NCBI RefSeq assembly: GCF_030811715.1
Contig: NZ_JAUSRH010000001.1
Location: 62,001-126,000, forward strand
Direction: 5' to 3'
DNA: 64,000 nt
DNA from: Sinomonas atrocyanea
GTDB lineage: Bacteria > Actinomycetota > Actinomycetes > Actinomycetales > Micrococcaceae
How positions within the stretch are numbered: position 1 is the first letter of the stretch; each line of letters starts with the position of its first letter. The position numbers and the translations under genes are program-made. Under the pieces are notes generated by a model. The model was given only the letters and a program-made list of their open reading frames with translations, was not told the origin of the DNA and made no database searches. Of this stretch, positions 1 to 9,304 are shown piece after piece.

Positions 1-1
1 C

Positions 2-541
2 CTGAGCGTGATGGAGCTGCTGGGCTTCTGCGCGCTGCTGCTCGTGGCCGGCAATGAGACGACCACCAACCTCCTCGGCAACGCGGTGCTGACCTTCACG
101 GAGTGGCCGGGCACCATCGAGCGGCTCGGGGCCGAGAGCGGTGCCCTGCCCTCGGCGATCGAGGAGGTGCTCCGCTTCCGGTCTCCGGTCCAGTGCATGT
201 TCCGGATCACCACCCAGGACACGACCCTGGGCGGCACCCCGATCCGGGCCGGTTCGCGCCTGGCGGCCTGGATCGGGTCGGCGAACCGCGACGGCCGGCA
301 GTTCCCGGACCCGGAGACCTTCGCCGTGGACCGCCACCCGAAGCGGCACCTCGCGTTCGGGCAGGGTATCCACTTCTGCCTGGGGGCACCGTTGGCGCGG
401 CTCGAGGCGCGGGTCGCGCTGTCAGCCCTTCTCGCGCGCCTGCCCGGCCTGCGCCTGGCGCCGGGCGCCTCCCTGGAGCGCATCGACAGCACGATCATCT
501 TCGGCCCCCGGCAACTGCCGGTGGAGTGGCAGGCGGCCTGA
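2..541 (+). CDS. Cytochrome P450, C-terminal part (5' end outside window)
   Basis: The reading frame is open from the first complete codon, so the gene begins upstream of the window. The visible 179 residues cover the I-helix oxygen-binding motif (AGNETT, near residue 17 of the fragment), the ExxR region (EEVLRFRSP), and the heme-binding loop FGQGIHFCLG with the cysteine that ligates heme iron. It is a soluble bacterial class I type monooxygenase that would need a ferredoxin partner. Substrate cannot be inferred from this fragment, and no redox partner gene lies downstream in the window. The next gene is convergent and only 15 bp away. Confidence 0.93.
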   Translation: MSVMELLGFCALLLVAGNETTTNLLGNAVLTFTEWPGTIERLGAESGALPSAIEEVLRFRSPVQCMFRITTQDTTLGGTPIRAGSRLAAWIGSANRDGRQFPDPETFAVDRHPKRHLAFGQGIHFCLGAPLARLEARVALSALLARLPGLRLAPGASLERIDSTIIFGPRQLPVEWQAA

Positions 542-556
542 TGCGCCGGGCGCTGC

Positions 557-1258
557 TCAGTTCCCGGCGCCGGGAGAAGGCGACGGCGACGCAGGTGCCG
601 ACGGGGAGGCCGACGGCGCGGCGGGCGTCTTCTGCTTCGCCGGAGCCTTCTGGATCGCCTCCGCAAGCTTCTTGACTGCGTCGCCGTAGGTCCCGTCCAG
701 CGCATGCGCCTTGATGGCCTGCGCGTCCGCGACCTCCTGCCCGGAGGGAGCCCCCGCCAAGGTCCACAGGTCCTCGCGGAGCTTCGCGGGGAGGTGCCGG
801 AAGGCAGCCGGGTACCGGTTGGCTGCTGCCCGCGCGATGGCGTGCGCGCGCTGGCCGTACTGGGCGCTCCCGTCCTGGCGGATCACGACGGCGAGCACAC
901 GCCGGAGCGCCGCCCTCGCCGGATGCTTCGCGGAGGAGGCAGAGGCGCTCTGCGACGGCGCCGCGCCTGCCGCGGGACCCGCCGTCTGGATGAGCGAGGC
1001 GTCCTGGGCAGTCACAGCTCCTGAGTCCGCCGCGCCGACGTCGTCGCCGAGGCCGTCGAGCGAGGTCAGGTCCGCCAGCGACTCGTCGGCTTGCGGCTGG
1101 GCCGCCTGCGCGGCCTGGACCGGGGCGCTGTGGGCCTGGAGCGCGACGGCGATGCCGCCGCCCGCAAGGAGTGCTGCGGCGAGCGCGGAGGCGGCGCCGG
1201 CGGCCCAGCGCCGGCGAGGGCGCCGCGGAGAGGTGGCGGGGTTTGGCTGGGGGAACAT
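557..1258 (-). CDS. Membrane-anchored or secreted hypothetical protein
   Basis: This 233-residue protein is not recognised. The ATG at 1258 is chosen because GAAAGG lies just upstream; a longer reading of the frame lacks such a site. An Arg/Pro-rich N-terminus is followed by a hydrophobic stretch around residues 20-40, a signal peptide or anchor. Next come Ala/Gln- and Ser-rich segments, an Ala-rich helical central region, and a Pro/Ser/Ala tail. It is divergent from a response regulator/histidine kinase pair, sharing about 150 bp of intergenic DNA, so it may be a target or accessory of that system. Function is unknown. Confidence 0.7.
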   Translation of the reverse strand: MFPQPNPATSPRRPRRRWAAGAASALAAALLAGGGIAVALQAHSAPVQAAQAAQPQADESLADLTSLDGLGDDVGAADSGAVTAQDASLIQTAGPAAGAAPSQSASASSAKHPARAALRRVLAVVIRQDGSAQYGQRAHAIARAAANRYPAAFRHLPAKLREDLWTLAGAPSGQEVADAQAIKAHALDGTYGDAVKKLAEAIQKAPAKQKTPAAPSASPSAPASPSPSPGAGN

Positions 1259-1410
1259 CGCGATGCCTTTCGGAATGCTGTCGGGAGTTGCTCCGATCGG
1301 CACTGTCGGCCGATCCGCCGCCCAGCATGGCGGAGCGAGGCAAGCGGGGTGTTCGGCGGATGTTCGGGGAATGTAAAGTCTGCGGCGAGCGGCGGCCGCC
1401 ACGCGCCGTC

Positions 1411-2148
1411 GTGCGCTTGAATGAACCCGTGGAAGATCGCAGCGGGAGCACCGGCGGAGAGCGGGGGCTGGTTCTCGTGGTCGAGGACGAGCACGCGATC
1501 GCGGACCTCGAACGCCTCTACCTCGCGCGGGCCGGGTACGGGGTTCACGTCGAATGCGACGGCGGAGCCGCGCTCGCCCGGGTCCGGCAGCTGCGGCCGG
1601 TGGCGATCGTGCTCGACGTCGGGCTGCCGGGGCTCGACGGGATCGACGTATGCCGGCGCCTGCGGGAGGCCGGAGACTGGACGCCCGTGATCTTCGTGAC
1701 GGCGCGGGACGACGAGGTGGACCGGGTCCTCGGCCTCGAGCTGGGTGCCGACGACTACCTCACCAAGCCGTTCTCCCCGCGCGAGCTCGTGGCACGGGTG
1801 AAGGGCCTGCTGCGCCGGGCGGCCGGCCCTCAACCGCCGCGCGTGCTGGCGGTCGGGGCCGTCCTGCTCGACCTCGATCGGCGCACGGCCCAGGCGGACG
1901 GCCAGCCGGTGCCGCTGACGGCGATGGAATTCGATCTCCTCGCCTACCTCATGTCCGAGCCCGGGCGCGTCTTCAGCCGCGGGCAGCTCCTCTCGGCCGT
2001 GTGGGGGCAGGCGGACTACGGCGGCGGCCGCACCGTCGATGTGCACGTGGCCCAGCTTCGGGCCAAGCTCGGCGCGGCGAGCCCGCTGCGCACGGCCCGG
2101 GGCGTGGGCTACAGCGCTTCGGATGAGCCCGACCGGGGACGCCCGTGA
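1411..2148 (+). CDS. OmpR-family response regulator
   Basis: This is a two-component DNA-binding regulator. The receiver domain spans roughly residues 20-135, with acidic residues in VVEDEH, the phospho-acceptor Asp near residue 69 (VLDVGLPG), and the switch Lys in DDYLTKPFSPRE. The C-terminal winged-helix domain has GGRTVDVHVAQLRAKLG and RGVGY, typical of the OmpR/PhoB class. GTG at 1411 is proposed; GTG at 1429 is equally possible because neither has a clear Shine-Dalgarno. The stop overlaps the start of the kinase gene (GTGA), so the two are translationally coupled. The signal is unknown. Confidence 0.9.
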   Translation: MRLNEPVEDRSGSTGGERGLVLVVEDEHAIADLERLYLARAGYGVHVECDGGAALARVRQLRPVAIVLDVGLPGLDGIDVCRRLREAGDWTPVIFVTARDDEVDRVLGLELGADDYLTKPFSPRELVARVKGLLRRAAGPQPPRVLAVGAVLLDLDRRTAQADGQPVPLTAMEFDLLAYLMSEPGRVFSRGQLLSAVWGQADYGGGRTVDVHVAQLRAKLGAASPLRTARGVGYSASDEPDRGRP

Positions 2149-3488
2149 GGGGCTGGCTCGGCTCCCTGCACTTCCGGGTCACCCTGGTCATGGCCGCCGT
2201 CGCCGCGGCCGCGACCCTGATCGCCGGCCTCGTCGGGGCCCAGCTCATCCGGTCCGCGGCCGTGGACCAGGCCCGCTCGAGCCTGGCCCGGGAGGCCACC
2301 GCACTCAGCGCCTCGGGCAGCGTGACCGACCTGGCGTCCCTGCGCGAGCTCGCCTTCGGGGAGGCCGGGCGGATCGCCCTCGTGCAGCCGGACGGCACCG
2401 TGACCGGCGCCGGGCGGCGTCTGGTCAGCGCCGACGCCGCGGCGAAGGTCCGCGCTGGCCGGGCGGTGTCCCAGACTGAGACCGTCGCCGGGATCCCCGT
2501 GGTCGTCGAGGCCCGGCCCATCGCCGCCGGCGGAGGGCTGGTGCTCGCCGAGCCGGTCTCGGCGGTGACGCAGGCGGCCGGGGCGCTCGTGGGACGCCTG
2601 GCCTGGGCACTGGTCCTGGGGTTCTTGTGCGCAGTGCTCGGTGGGGCGCTCGTTGTCCGCTGGGTCGCGACGCCGCTCACCCGCCTCGCCTCCGCCGCGC
2701 GGCGGCTGGCCGGGGGCGAGCGGGGGGTGGCGGTCGACGGCGGCGGGCCGGCTGAGGTCGACCAGGTCTCCCGCGCACTGGCGGCCCTCGACGGATCGCT
2801 CGCGACCAGCGAGGCACGCCAGCGCGACTTCCTCCTGTCCGTCTCGCACGAGATGCGTACCCCCCTCACGGCCCTCCAGGGGTACGCTGAGGCCCTCGCC
2901 GACGGGGTCATCCCGGCCGAGGAGGTCCCGCGGGTGGGCAGGACCCTCTCCGCCGAGACCGAGCGGCTCGACCACTTCGTCCGGGACCTGCTCGAACTCG
3001 CCCGCCTCGAGGCGGACGACTTCCGCATCGACGTCCACGAGGTCGATGCCGCGGAGCTCCTGCCGTCCATCGTCGAGGCGTGGCGCGGCGTGTGGGAGCC
3101 CGTCGGAATCGCTATGCGCGCCGAGGCAGCCGGCCCCCTCCGCGTCGCCACCGACGCGAGGAGACTCCGGCAGCTTCTGGACGGGCTGGTCGAGAACGCG
3201 CTCCGCGCCACGCCCACGGGTTCGCCGGTGGTGCTGGCCGGGCACCGGGAGCCCGGCGCCGTGGTGCTCGAGGTGCGCGACGGCGGTCCGGGGCTGAGCG
3301 AGGAGGACGTGGCCCGGGCCTTCGACCGCGGCGCGCTGCGGGACAGGTACGCCGGCGAGCGCAGGGTGGGCACCGGGCTCGGCCTCTCCATCGCCGCACG
3401 GCTCGCCTCCCGACTCGGGGCCGAGCTCGCCGCCGGCCACGCCCCGGAGGGCGGCGCGGCGTTCGCACTGCGGATGCCCGCACTCTGA
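2145..3488 (+). CDS. Sensor histidine kinase, HAMP/HisKA type
   Basis: This is a 447-residue membrane sensor kinase, partner of the preceding regulator. It has a first transmembrane helix at about residues 10-33, an extracytoplasmic sensor region to about 145, a second helix to about 170, then HAMP. The dimerisation H-box contains the phosphorylated His235 (SHEMRTPL), and the catalytic domain has an N-box (ENALRATP) and G-boxes (RDGGPGLSEED, GTGLGLS). The start GTG overlaps the regulator stop codon. The layout resembles BaeS/MprB-like kinases, but the stimulus cannot be read from the sequence. Confidence 0.92.
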   Translation: MRGWLGSLHFRVTLVMAAVAAAATLIAGLVGAQLIRSAAVDQARSSLAREATALSASGSVTDLASLRELAFGEAGRIALVQPDGTVTGAGRRLVSADAAAKVRAGRAVSQTETVAGIPVVVEARPIAAGGGLVLAEPVSAVTQAAGALVGRLAWALVLGFLCAVLGGALVVRWVATPLTRLASAARRLAGGERGVAVDGGGPAEVDQVSRALAALDGSLATSEARQRDFLLSVSHEMRTPLTALQGYAEALADGVIPAEEVPRVGRTLSAETERLDHFVRDLLELARLEADDFRIDVHEVDAAELLPSIVEAWRGVWEPVGIAMRAEAAGPLRVATDARRLRQLLDGLVENALRATPTGSPVVLAGHREPGAVVLEVRDGGPGLSEEDVARAFDRGALRDRYAGERRVGTGLGLSIAARLASRLGAELAAGHAPEGGAAFALRMPAL

Positions 3489-3544
3489 CCCCCGGTGCCG
3501 GCCCGGTTCTGGACACGTGGGCTGGGGCGCGGAAGGCTTGCGCC

Positions 3545-4111
3545 ATGCGGAAGCTGAGCTACGGCATGAACGTCACACTGGACGGCTACATCGCTGCGCC
3601 CGGGGACGACATCGGCTGGAGCGGACCGCCGAGCGAGGAACTGTTCCAGTGGTGGCTCGAGACCGAGCGGGCGAACACCCTGTCCCTCTACGGACGCAAG
3701 CTGTGGGAGACCATGAGCTCCTACTGGCCCGCCGGTGACGAGCAGCCCGACGCCACCGCGGCGGAGACCGAGTTCGCCCGGATCTGGCGCGACACCCCCA
3801 AGGTGGTCTTCTCCTCGACCCTCAGCACGGTCAGCTGGAACTCCCGGCTGGTCACCGGAGACGCGGTCGCCGAGATCGCCCGCCTCAAGGCCGAGGACGG
3901 CGGCCCGATGAGCATCGGCGGCGCCACCCTCGCCGGGGCCGCCATGCGGGCCGGACTCATCGACGAGTACGTCCTCGCCGTGTATCCCGTGCTGGTGGGC
4001 GGCGGCACCCCGTTCTTCACCGCACTGGACAGCCGGGCGGATCTGGACCTCGTCGAGACGCGGACCTTTCCCGGCGGCGTGGTCCTGACCCGGTACGAGA
4101 CGAGGCGCTGA
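3545..4111 (+). CDS. Dihydrofolate reductase / RibD C-terminal family reductase
   Basis: This 188-residue protein belongs to the RibD_C (DHFR-like) family. The N-terminus has the typical SxTLDGYIA-type pattern (NVTLDGYIAAPGDD), a central LYGRKLWE segment, and a C-terminal SIGGATLAGAAMRAGLIDEY motif followed by YPVLVGGGTPFF, which forms the NADPH-binding fold. ATG 3545 is preceded by GGAAGG. Actinobacteria carry many such stand-alone paralogs of unknown substrate; there is no deaminase domain and no riboflavin gene nearby, so a role in riboflavin synthesis is unlikely. Confidence 0.88.
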   Translation: MRKLSYGMNVTLDGYIAAPGDDIGWSGPPSEELFQWWLETERANTLSLYGRKLWETMSSYWPAGDEQPDATAAETEFARIWRDTPKVVFSSTLSTVSWNSRLVTGDAVAEIARLKAEDGGPMSIGGATLAGAAMRAGLIDEYVLAVYPVLVGGGTPFFTALDSRADLDLVETRTFPGGVVLTRYETRR

Positions 4112-4259
4112 GCGCTTCCCGCCGCTGCCGGGCGCCTGGGCCCTCAGGCCTTGGCCCTCAGTCGCGCGCCCTATGCTTGAACAGCAGGGGCCCCGTGCCC
4201 GACGTCAGACGCAGGTGTCCAACCCGCGGATGGCGCGGTGGCAAGGAAGGAAGTACTCG

Positions 4260-5258
4260 GTGCGGCTGCTGGCAGCGCGTCTCCGCGGCTTCGCGGCGCT
4301 CGGCCCCGCGGAGGAGGACCACTGGCCCGCGCTGAGGATGGTGCTGGGAGTCGGCATCCCCACGGTCGCGCTCCTTGTGGCCGGACACCCGGAGCTCGTG
4401 ATCGACGCCGTGTTCGGCGGCTTCGCGGGAATGTACGGCCGCGGCGCGAACCGAATGCTCAGGCTGCGGCACCAGTCCTCCGCGGGCGTGCTGCTGGTGG
4501 CCGGCGTCGGGCTCGGATCGTCACTGTCCGCGCTGCAGGCCCCGGAACCGACGCTCGTGCTGGCAGAAGCGGCGTTCGCAGGGCTCGCCTCGCTGGGCGC
4601 CGACCTGGCCGGCTTCCGCCCGGCCGGACCCTTCTTCCCCCTCTTTGCCTTCGGGGCATGTGCCGCCCTCCATCGGGCCGATCCCGGGGTCGCGACGGCG
4701 GTTGCACTCGCCTCGGCCGTGTTCGCCATCGCGATCGGCGCCTCGTCCCGCCGCGCGGCGGCACGGCGCGCCGTGAGGCTGCCCCGCACGCGTCCATCCC
4801 TGTGGAGGGCCGGCGGCTATGTGCTCGCGGTCTCGGTGTCTGGTCTTGCCTCCTTGGCGCTCGGCATTGGGCACCCCCATTGGGCCATGGCCGGCGCCGC
4901 GGTGCCCCTCTCGGCCACCGGGTTCCACGGACGGCTGCGGCGCGGCGTGCACCGGGTGGTCGGCACGCTGGCTGGTCTCGCCCTGACGGCGGTGATCCTC
5001 GCCTTCCATCCCTCACCGCTGATGATGGGCGCCCTGGTGGTCGTGCTCCAGTTCCCGACCGAGCTGTTCATGGCACGCCACTACGCCCTCGCCCTGCTCT
5101 TCTTCACACCGCTGATCCTGCTCATGACCCGGCTCGCCCTGCCCGGGCCGGCCCAGACGCTCATTGCGGACCGGGCCGTCGAGACGGTCCTGGGGGTGCT
5201 CGTCGGGTTCGGCGTCATCCTCATCGACGCAGGCCTCCGGCGGCCGGCCCGGGTCTGA
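4260..5258 (+). CDS. Multi-pass membrane protein, FUSC/aromatic-acid-exporter-like
   Basis: This is a 332-residue integral membrane protein with about ten hydrophobic helices in two blocks separated by a short basic cytoplasmic stretch (SSRRAAARRAVRLPRTR). That arrangement fits the FUSC-like transmembrane family, a putative permease. GTG 4260 is chosen because AAGGAAGGAAG lies directly upstream; an upstream ATG at 4173 lacks a ribosome-binding site. Substrate is unknown. It ends 51 bp before methionine aminopeptidase, which has its own strong Shine-Dalgarno. Confidence 0.72.
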   Translation: MRLLAARLRGFAALGPAEEDHWPALRMVLGVGIPTVALLVAGHPELVIDAVFGGFAGMYGRGANRMLRLRHQSSAGVLLVAGVGLGSSLSALQAPEPTLVLAEAAFAGLASLGADLAGFRPAGPFFPLFAFGACAALHRADPGVATAVALASAVFAIAIGASSRRAAARRAVRLPRTRPSLWRAGGYVLAVSVSGLASLALGIGHPHWAMAGAAVPLSATGFHGRLRRGVHRVVGTLAGLALTAVILAFHPSPLMMGALVVVLQFPTELFMARHYALALLFFTPLILLMTRLALPGPAQTLIADRAVETVLGVLVGFGVILIDAGLRRPARV

Positions 5259-5309
5259 TCGGCCAGTGCATGATCAGCTAGTGTCAGTGACCACGAGGAG
5301 AGGCATCAC

Positions 5310-6092
5310 ATGGTCGAGATCCTGAGTCCCACGGAGCTAGAGCGGGCGAGGCGCGCAGGGGCCCTCGTCGCCGACATCCTGCAGGCGCTGAAGGCCCGAA
5401 GCGTTCCGGGCACGAACCTGTTGGACATCGACCGGCAGGCCCGGACGATGATCGCCGAGGCGGGGGCGGTGTCCTGCTATGTCGACTACGCGCCGGCCTT
5501 CGGCCGCGGACCTTTCGGGCACTACATCTGCACCGCCGTCAACGATGCGGTGCTGCATGGGCTGCCCCACGACTACACGCTGGCCGACGGCGATCTGCTC
5601 ACCCTCGATCTGGCCGTCACCAAGGATGGGATCGCCGCAGACTCCGCCATCAGCTTCATCGTGGGCGGATCGGACCGCCCTGAGAGCGCCGCGATGATCA
5701 GGGCCACCGAGCGGGCTCTGGACGCCGGCATCGCCGCCGCGGTGCCCGGGGCCCGCATCGGCGACATCTCGTACGCGATCGGCAGCGTCCTCAGCGCCGA
5801 GGGATATCCGATCAATACGCAGTTCGGCGGCCACGGGATCGGATCGACCATGCACCAGGATCCCCACGTGCCGAACAGCGGGCGGCCTGGCCGGGGCTAT
5901 CGGCTGCGGCCCGGACTGCTGCTCGCGCTGGAGCCGTGGATCATGGAGGACACCGCCGAGCTCGTCACCGACGCCGACGGCTGGACGCTGCGGAGCGCCA
6001 CCGGCGCCCGCACTGCCCACAGCGAGCACACGATCGCCATCACCGAGGACGGGGCCGAGATCCTGACCCTGCCGAAGGCCCTGCGCCGCTAG
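5310..6092 (+). CDS. map: Methionine aminopeptidase, type I
   Basis: This enzyme removes the initiator methionine from nascent proteins. All five metal ligands of the pita-bread fold can be placed: Asp100 and Asp111 (LDLAVTKDGIAADSA), His175 (GGHGIGSTMH), Glu208 (LALEPW) and Glu239 (SEHTIAIT). The catalytic His is in GHYICTAVND. The length of 260 residues is standard for type I, without the N-terminal SH3-binding extension seen in MapB of some actinobacteria. The start ATG follows GAGGAGAGG. It is probably one of several map paralogs. Confidence 0.95.
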   Translation: MVEILSPTELERARRAGALVADILQALKARSVPGTNLLDIDRQARTMIAEAGAVSCYVDYAPAFGRGPFGHYICTAVNDAVLHGLPHDYTLADGDLLTLDLAVTKDGIAADSAISFIVGGSDRPESAAMIRATERALDAGIAAAVPGARIGDISYAIGSVLSAEGYPINTQFGGHGIGSTMHQDPHVPNSGRPGRGYRLRPGLLLALEPWIMEDTAELVTDADGWTLRSATGARTAHSEHTIAITEDGAEILTLPKALRR

Positions 6093-6101
6093 AGACACGA
6101 C

Positions 6102-6125
6102 GTGGAGGGGCCGGGGACCCTCCAC
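6102..6125. terminator. Hairpin between convergent map and the LGFP-protease gene
   Basis: An 8-bp inverted repeat (GTGGAGGG / CCCTCCAC) with an 8-nt loop lies in the 60-bp gap between two convergent genes. There is no clear T-tract, so it is a plausible bidirectional terminator by position only. Confidence 0.5.
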
Positions 6126-6152
6126 CGGGAAGCCGCGGCCGCCGCCCGGGGC

Positions 6153-9146
6153 TCAGAACTTGGCCATGCGGGCCTTCACCTGGGCGACATAGACCTTGGT
6201 GTCGTCATACATGCCCCGGCTCTGGACCGATCCGAGCCCCTGGTAGTAGCCGGCGATGGCCTCGTCCAGGTTCTTCGCCTCGGCTTTGAGCCACCGGAGC
6301 ATCGCGACTCCGCCGGCGATGTTGTCCGCGGTCTTGTTCAGGTCCAGTGTTGGACGTCCGGTCATCCCGGCGAGCCAGTCCCGGTTGGCGGGCATGATCT
6401 GCATGACGCCGATCGCGCCCACCGGGGAGGTGACGTTCTGGCGGAAACTCGATTCCTGCTCCGCGACCGCGAGAGCCAGCGCCGGGTCGACGCCCATCTG
6501 CACAGCGGTCTGACGGACCATGGACTGGATCTGGGCAGAGGTCTCAGTGTTCACGGCGGGCGGCGGGGTCGGTGTGGGCGAGGGGCTCGGCGTCGGGGCC
6601 GGAGCGGGCGGCGGGCTGGGGATCGGCGTGACGGTCCCGCTGGCCGCGCCCACCGACGCGACGGCCTTGATCCCCGAGCTCCTGTTCCACTCGATCCTCC
6701 CGCCCTCGAAATTCTGGGCGACGCCGCCGCTGATCGCGTACTCGCCGCTCGTGGGGTAGCCCATCTTGCCGTTCTCGTAGCCCATGCTCCCCCAGGCTGC
6801 CCGGATGGCGCCCATGGACTCGTGGGCCCCGGTCTTGGGCGACCACATGATGGCGCCGCCCTCGTACTGCTGGTAGACACCCCCGTTCTTCAGACCGCCG
6901 ATCTCGCCGCTCGTGGGGTACCCGAGCGTGCCGTTCTCGGCTCCCATGCTTGACCACAGACCGCGGATCGCCCCGAGGGACTCGTGCGCCCCTGTCCTCG
7001 GCGACCAGACGATGCTCCCGCCCTGGAACGACTGCGAGGCTCCGCCGCCCTTGAGGCCGGTGACCTCTCCCGAGGTGGGGTAGCCGAGCTTCCCGTTCTG
7101 GGAGCCGAGGCTTCCCCACGCGGCGCGGATGGCACCCACCGATTCGAAGGCTCCGGTGGCGGGTGAGAACACGATGGCGCCGCCCTCATAGGACTGGGAG
7201 ATGCCGCCGCCCTTGAGGCCGGTGACCTCGGCAGAGGTGGGATAGCCGAGGTCACCGTTCTGGGCACCGAGCTTCAGCCACCTCTCGCGGAGCGGGCCCG
7301 TCGACTCGAAGGCGCCGGTCTGGGGGGACCAGACGATCGCGCCGCCCTCATACGACTGGGAGACGCCGCCGTTCCTCAGCCCGCCGACCTCCCCCGACGT
7401 CGGATAGCCGAGCTTGCCCTTCTCGAGGCCGAGCCGCTGCCACGCCCCGCGGATGGCACCCACGGACTCGAAGGCGCCCGTCTGGGGCGACCAGACGATC
7501 GCCCCGCCCTCGTACATCTGGGAGACGCCGCCGTTCCGGAGGCCGCCGACCTCGCCGGAGGTGGGGTAGCCCATCTTCCCGTCCTCGAGACCGAGCCGCT
7601 GCCACGCGCCGCGGATGGCACCCTTGGATTCGAACGCACCGTTCTCCGGAGACCAGACGATCGCGCCGCCCTCGTACATCTGGTAGATGCCGCCGCCCTT
7701 GAGTCCACCGATCTCGTCCGAGGTGGGGAAGCCGAGCGACCCGTTCTCGAACCCGAGGCGCTGCCAGGCCCCGCGGATCGCCCCCTTGGAGACGCGGGCG
7801 CCCCCGGAGGGCGTCCAGACCACGGCCCCGCGCTGGTACATGTGGTACAGGCCGCCGTCCCGGAGGGTGCCGATGCCGCCGAAGCCCGGTCCCAGGCCGA
7901 ACTGCGCCGCCTTGGCATCCATCAGTGCAGCCACGTTGTCCGGAAGTGCCCCCTTGGCCGTGATGCTGACCGTCGCGGAGGCGGCGCCGGCGGTGTTGAC
8001 GCTCACGCGGGTGCCGCCGGCGGTGGTGAAGGTCTGGCCCGGCTGCCAGGCGAGATTGGCCGCGTAGACGCCGGAGAACGGCTTGGTGCTCGGCGGGATG
8101 AGGAGGGACTCGGTCTCGTCGAGGCCGCCCTTGATGATCTGCACGCCCTTGTTGCCCGCCAGGGCCGTAGGCGCGTCGTAGCCGACAGGTGCCCTGTACT
8201 GCAGGTAGTACCACTCGCCGGTGGCGGGGTCCTTGAATTTCGCTGCCCGGCGCGCGGCGCCGCCGGCCCAGGGCGTGAGGGTGTGGGTGGCGGACGCACT
8301 GGGGGTGCCGAGGTTGGCGATCTCGTCCCCCCGGCCCATGCCGCCGTACTCGTAGAGGTAGGCGTTCAGCTGCGGCTGGCTGTAGCGGGAGATGCCCATG
8401 ACGTCGGTCCCGTCCCCGTACCCGCGGGTGCCACAGGCGCTGTCCGCGAAGCGGGCCCCGGAACGCACGGCGTCCACCGCCCCGCTGCTGCACTGGAGGG
8501 TGTTGGCGTGGCCGATGCCGAGGATGTGGCCCATCTCGTGCGCGGTGACCGGCCCGGTGAAGCCTGACGGCCGCGGGAGCAGGATCCGCCCGCTGGTCTG
8601 GCTCGCCGCCCACCCCGCCCCGAGGTTCCCCTTGCTGCCGGAGACCACGACGTCGTCCCGGGGCACGGCGAGCAGGAGGACCGTTGCAGAGCCGGGGGTC
8701 CAGCCGAGCTCGCGGGACACCGTGCTCATGATGGACGCGAAGTCGTCGCCCGACGAGGCCGAGGTCTTGAATCCCGCCACGACCTTGGTGACGCGCAGGC
8801 TGATGCGGCCGGCGGACATCGCGGACCAGTAGCTGCTCGCCGAGGCGACCGCGTTGCGGTACGCGGTCGTGTCCAGCGCCGCGGCGTCGGCGGCGCTCTT
8901 GTCCTTGGTCTGCAGGGTCACGATCGTGACCCCCACCTGGGCCGTGCGCTGCGGGTAGCCTGCGGTGACCGCAGGGGCGAGGGCGGCGTGCGCGGGCGCC
9001 CCGCCGAGCAGGGACGGGGCCAGCGCGACCGCGAGCGAGGCGGCGGTGGAGGCGACGGCGCGCGCGTTCTTGGCAGCGTGGCCCCCCAGAGCATCGCCCA
9101 GGGGCCGACCGGCGGGCTCGGCGCGGTGCTTCGGACTGCGGCGCAT
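6153..9146 (-). CDS. Secreted zinc metalloprotease - LGFP repeats - lytic transglycosylase fusion
   Basis: This 997-residue exported protein has three parts. A signal peptide (about residues 20-55) precedes a metzincin-like protease domain with HEMGHILGIGH starting at His203. Eight LGFP-type repeats (about residues 425-822, each with a GGAIVWSP core and a LGYPTSGE linker) probably bind the cell envelope. A Pro-rich linker leads to a C-terminal SLT domain (about 869-997) with the catalytic Glu in VAEQESSFRQN and the GVMQIMP and AGYYQG motifs. ATG 9146 has GGAGG upstream. It thus appears able to cut both protein and peptidoglycan. The gene is next to the flagellar locus and faces GACATGTA boxes, so a link to flagellar assembly through the wall is possible but unproven. 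Confidence 0.9.
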   Translation of the reverse strand: MRRSPKHRAEPAGRPLGDALGGHAAKNARAVASTAASLAVALAPSLLGGAPAHAALAPAVTAGYPQRTAQVGVTIVTLQTKDKSAADAAALDTTAYRNAVASASSYWSAMSAGRISLRVTKVVAGFKTSASSGDDFASIMSTVSRELGWTPGSATVLLLAVPRDDVVVSGSKGNLGAGWAASQTSGRILLPRPSGFTGPVTAHEMGHILGIGHANTLQCSSGAVDAVRSGARFADSACGTRGYGDGTDVMGISRYSQPQLNAYLYEYGGMGRGDEIANLGTPSASATHTLTPWAGGAARRAAKFKDPATGEWYYLQYRAPVGYDAPTALAGNKGVQIIKGGLDETESLLIPPSTKPFSGVYAANLAWQPGQTFTTAGGTRVSVNTAGAASATVSITAKGALPDNVAALMDAKAAQFGLGPGFGGIGTLRDGGLYHMYQRGAVVWTPSGGARVSKGAIRGAWQRLGFENGSLGFPTSDEIGGLKGGGIYQMYEGGAIVWSPENGAFESKGAIRGAWQRLGLEDGKMGYPTSGEVGGLRNGGVSQMYEGGAIVWSPQTGAFESVGAIRGAWQRLGLEKGKLGYPTSGEVGGLRNGGVSQSYEGGAIVWSPQTGAFESTGPLRERWLKLGAQNGDLGYPTSAEVTGLKGGGISQSYEGGAIVFSPATGAFESVGAIRAAWGSLGSQNGKLGYPTSGEVTGLKGGGASQSFQGGSIVWSPRTGAHESLGAIRGLWSSMGAENGTLGYPTSGEIGGLKNGGVYQQYEGGAIMWSPKTGAHESMGAIRAAWGSMGYENGKMGYPTSGEYAISGGVAQNFEGGRIEWNRSSGIKAVASVGAASGTVTPIPSPPPAPAPTPSPSPTPTPPPAVNTETSAQIQSMVRQTAVQMGVDPALALAVAEQESSFRQNVTSPVGAIGVMQIMPANRDWLAGMTGRPTLDLNKTADNIAGGVAMLRWLKAEAKNLDEAIAGYYQGLGSVQSRGMYDDTKVYVAQVKARMAKF

Positions 9147-9196
9147 CGGGTAAGTCCTCCATGGGCGACTGGTTCCAGTCCGAATACTACGGTGAA

Positions 9197-9253
9197 TTTG
9201 ACATGTAAAACTAATTCCCGGACATTTCTCGGTCCAGCTCGCTTTGACATGTA
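9197..9253. promoter_or_regulatory. Two direct TTTGACATGTA boxes in divergent promoter region
   Basis: TTTGACATGTA occurs at 9197-9207 and again at 9243-9253, 46 bp apart in the same orientation, between the divergent LGFP-protease gene and the gene at 9305. The same GACATGTA core forms an inverted repeat at the fliA start (10909-10950). Each copy also contains a TTGACA -35-like hexamer, so they may be promoter elements, operator half-sites or both. Confidence 0.55.
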
Positions 9254-9304
9254 CAATCAGGCGTGCCCGGGAGGGACAGCCCGGGACCGAGGAGACATGC
9301 CCGC

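Noticed and set aside
1259-1410. N-terminal extension of the response regulator from 1171
   Set aside because: It would overlap the divergent gene's start and adds an Arg-rich segment unlike receiver domains; a start at 1411 or 1429 fits the family.
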